Source: Bacteroidales bacterium (GTDB taxonomy: Bacteria; Bacteroidota; Bacteroidia; Bacteroidales; F082). From it: a stretch of 64,000 nucleotides of DNA. The DNA lies in NCBI GenBank assembly GCA_024400305.1, contig JAKSMX010000007.1:1-64000 (forward strand), written 5' to 3'. Below the pieces are notes generated by a model. It ran no database searches. It was not told the origin of the DNA and worked only from the letters and a program-made list of their open reading frames with translations. Of this stretch, positions 62,008 to 64,000 are shown piece after piece (position 1 is the stretch's first letter; each line of letters begins with the position of its first letter). Both the position numbers and the translations under genes were made by a program.

Positions 62008-62205
62008 ATGGCAACATATACAATTAACATTAACGAAAGGACTTCAGCAGGAAAATACTTATTAAAAATCTTGCAAGATGCACCTTTCGTAACATTCAAA
62101 CACACAGAGAAAACCGAGCTTGAAAAAGCAATTGATGAGGTCGAAGGTGGCAAGGTCTATAAGGCTGAAAGTGTTGAAAAATTAATGGACATAATAAATG
62201 GCTAA
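62008..62205 (+). CDS. antitoxin of intact YafQ-type pair
   Basis: A 65-residue protein (MATYTININERTSAGKYLLK) with the tail ELEKAIDEVEGGKVYKAESV. It has the layout of the antitoxin at 45090. The toxin gene begins eight bases before its stop, so the two are co-translated. It probably represses its own promoter at 61984 together with the toxin, as is usual for such pairs. Confidence 0.8.
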   Translation: MATYTININERTSAGKYLLKILQDAPFVTFKHTEKTELEKAIDEVEGGKVYKAESVEKLMDIING

Positions 62206-62476
62206 ATATCAAATTTACTATACCAAAAAATTCATCAGACAAGCAAAATTGTGTAAAAAGCGAGGCTATGACATGAATTTATTGCAAAATGTCATCTCTC
62301 TTCTGTCAGAAAATGGGTGTCTTGAAGCAAAATATAATCCACACAAATTATCTGGTGACAAAGTTGGCTACATGGAATGTCACATTAAAGCAGACTGGTT
62401 ATTAATATGGAAACATATTGATAATCAACTGATTTTAACAATGACAGCTACTGGTACTCATTCCGATTTATTTTAA
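62198..62476 (+). CDS. YafQ/RelE-family mRNA interferase toxin
   Basis: A 92-residue toxin of the RelE/YafQ superfamily, which cleaves mRNA on the ribosome. Family residues are visible: the C-terminal-half His in YNPHKLSGDK, the MECHIKADWLLIW strand with its His, and the final GTHSDLF. It is the intact counterpart of the interrupted toxin at 45293. Confidence 0.86.
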   Translation: MAKYQIYYTKKFIRQAKLCKKRGYDMNLLQNVISLLSENGCLEAKYNPHKLSGDKVGYMECHIKADWLLIWKHIDNQLILTMTATGTHSDLF

Positions 62477-62523
62477 ATATTTCAAAATATTACAGTAACT
62501 TTTCGCTCTTTAATCTCTCATCT

Positions 62524-64000
62524 CTACTCTTTCTTCAAACTCTCAACCGGATTCGCGTTGGCGGCCTTCCACGTCTGGAAAAAGACCGAAAGCACCGCTA
62601 TCAACAGCGAGAACAGCATCGCCGCGAGGAAAATCCACGGACTCAATGAGATACGGTACGAAAAACCTTTCAGCCACTCGTTCATCACGAAATACGAAAG
62701 CGGCACGGCAAGCACGAACGACACCAACAACGGCGTACAGAACTTGCTGAGTGTCAACACAGTAACCTCTTTCACGGTGCTTCCCATGATTCTTCTGATG
62801 CCGATTTCCTTTTTCCTCTGACGAAGGAAGAAAACCGAGATGCCGAGAAGCCCGAGAACCGAAATCACCACCGCTATCGCCGTGAAAAGCGAGACGATTT
62901 TCAACGTATTGCGCTCATTCTCAAAGTTTACACTGATGGAACTCTGAAGGTCTTCATCTTTCTCGCCCGCTTCAACATCATAACCTTTAACAACCGACAT
63001 CGCTTCATAAATCTTCCGTCCCGCATCGCGCGAGCCGTCTGACTTCACTATCAAAGAAGCATGAGGCATATCCTCCTGTTTTTTGATGCGAATCATAACC
63101 GGTTGAGGATCAGCGAGAATGCTTCCCATGTGAAAATCAGCTACAACGCCGGCGATGGCAATCTCATCACCAAATATCTTCAACGACCTCGCTGATTTGT
63201 CAAGATTGAGATGCCGCATCGCCGCCTCATTAAGATACGCCGAACCCCATGAAAAACCGTAGTCTTCAAGAATCGTAAAACCAATTATCTCAAAACCAAC
63301 ACTATCCATGTCCGCAACCTGAAGTACGATATATTTCCCATTTTCATCCTGATAGAAATAAGCCGACGAACACCCGTTGGCAAGATCCGGCCCGATTCCG
63401 ACTTTCTCGACGCAGGAAAGACTTTCAAGAGCATCACGTGCGACATCCTTGTTGTCGGAATAAACGCTGAAAACATTTTTTGTGTTTATCCCGAGCGGCG
63501 CGTTCACAAGATGATTTATCTGCAAGACTATCACCAACGAGGCGGTCAGCATCGTGATTGTTATCACGTTCTGAATGATGATGAAGAGACGGCTCATCAC
63601 CATTTTCGAGTTGTATCTGAACGAGCCTTTCACCACGTCGATCGGCTTGAACTTCATTATCTGAACGCTCGGAATGACGCCTGAAATTATCCCTGTGAAA
63701 AGGATGAAGACGACACTCAGACCGATTGTATTGACATTCAAATCATTAGCGAGACATATTTTCCCCTGGAAAAGATTCATGAAATCCTCTTGCAAATTAT
63801 AGGCCAGGAAGAACCCGATGAGGAAAGCCACAAGCACCATCAACGTCGATTCGGCGATGAGCGCGATGAAGACGCTACTGGCGCGGCTACCGAGAAGCCT
63901 TTTCGTCGCCATCTCACGTGCGCGGAAACCCGTGTTGGCAGTCGTGAGGTTGATGTAATTCATGATTGCGAAAACCAGAATCGCGATGACGGCCGAAAGC
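62524..64000 (-). CDS. FtsX-like ABC transporter permease 3, 5' end outside window
   Basis: The C-terminal part (about 490 codons) of a third permease paralogue. The frame stays open to base 64000 with a membrane helix before NYINLTTANTGFRAREMATKRLLG, which matches the middle of permease 2, so roughly 280-300 N-terminal residues are missing. The tail has RQRKKEIGIRRIMGSTVKEV and ANANPVESLKKE. The internal ATG at 63963 is not the true start. Its promoter cannot be seen. Confidence 0.88.
   Translation of the reverse strand, partial: LSAVIAILVFAIMNYINLTTANTGFRAREMATKRLLGSRASSVFIALIAESTLMVLVAFLIGFFLAYNLQEDFMNLFQGKICLANDLNVNTIGLSVVFILFTGIISGVIPSVQIMKFKPIDVVKGSFRYNSKMVMSRLFIIIQNVITITMLTASLVIVLQINHLVNAPLGINTKNVFSVYSDNKDVARDALESLSCVEKVGIGPDLANGCSSAYFYQDENGKYIVLQVADMDSVGFEIIGFTILEDYGFSWGSAYLNEAAMRHLNLDKSARSLKIFGDEIAIAGVVADFHMGSILADPQPVMIRIKKQEDMPHASLIVKSDGSRDAGRKIYEAMSVVKGYDVEAGEKDEDLQSSISVNFENERNTLKIVSLFTAIAVVISVLGLLGISVFFLRQRKKEIGIRRIMGSTVKEVTVLTLSKFCTPLLVSFVLAVPLSYFVMNEWLKGFSYRISLSPWIFLAAMLFSLLIAVLSVFFQTWKAANANPVESLKKE

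Overview
The window looks like a chromosomal stretch of a Bacteroidales (Bacteroidetes) bacterium. Evidence: many intergenic regions carry the Bacteroidetes housekeeping -7 box TAnnTTTG; two proteins end in type IX secretion (T9SS) sorting tails; and the families present (OmpA-like porins, MutS with HPPK/deoxynucleoside kinase, tryptophanase, FtsX permease series, AAA-ATPase_like/PD-(D/E)XK proteins) are typical of that order. Genes stop normally at TAA, TAG and TGA, so the code is standard. No insertion sequence, CRISPR array or rRNA was seen.

Region 1 (1-8.6 kb) is housekeeping: a cut tRNA-Gly(GCC), mutS, a SpoU/TrmH rRNA/tRNA methylase, an OmpA-family porin with a duplicated barrel, folK plus a deoxynucleoside kinase, and sppA. 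Region 2 (8.7-30.8 kb) is a complete aryl-polyene (APE)/flexirubin-like pigment lipid cluster in about four transcription units. It holds four ketosynthase genes (two fused to a chain-length-factor-like domain), three acyl carrier proteins, a ketoreductase, two hotdog dehydratases, a thioesterase, a CrtI-like oxidoreductase, a methyltransferase, an aryl-acid CoA/AMP ligase, several acyltransferases, a glycosyltransferase, a LolA-like carrier, a small EmrE-like membrane protein and an MMPL exporter fused to an acyltransferase. Together these would activate an aromatic acid, extend it into a conjugated polyene, attach it to a lipid and move it to the outer membrane. Enzymes for a dialkylresorcinol half (DarA/DarB) and an ammonia lyase were not seen.

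Region 3 (30.8-40.6 kb) is accessory: a vapD toxin gene with a 58-residue partner too short for usual gene calling, an ABC-F ATPase, an AlbA_2/Schlafen-type regulator with an 11-bp tandem repeat in its reading frame and decayed AlbA_2 fragments on both sides, and a tightly overlapped three-gene operon: DUF1848 protein, a 1377-residue methyltransferase-like/RecQ-like helicase, and a tail-anchored coiled-coil protein. The last operon is the best candidate for an undescribed (possibly defence) system.

Region 4 (40.6-54.7 kb) returns to metabolism and surface functions: queD, a T9SS-exported endonuclease I, a MntP-like membrane protein, tnaA, an HD hydrolase, a broken YafQ-type toxin-antitoxin pair, a CarboxypepD_reg-like protein, a small secreted protein with a glycine/TM/basic tail, a 1919-residue T9SS surface protein with InlB-type repeats, and an AAA-ATPase_like/nuclease protein.

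Region 5 (54.7-64 kb) holds three paralogous FtsX-type ABC permeases and one ATPase. Two of their promoters share an identical layout: a sigma-54-like -24 element with two palindromic activator sites at the same distances. Between them lie toxin-antitoxin remnants: a VapC with a premature stop, a frameshifted DUF3791 gene, and one intact YafQ pair.
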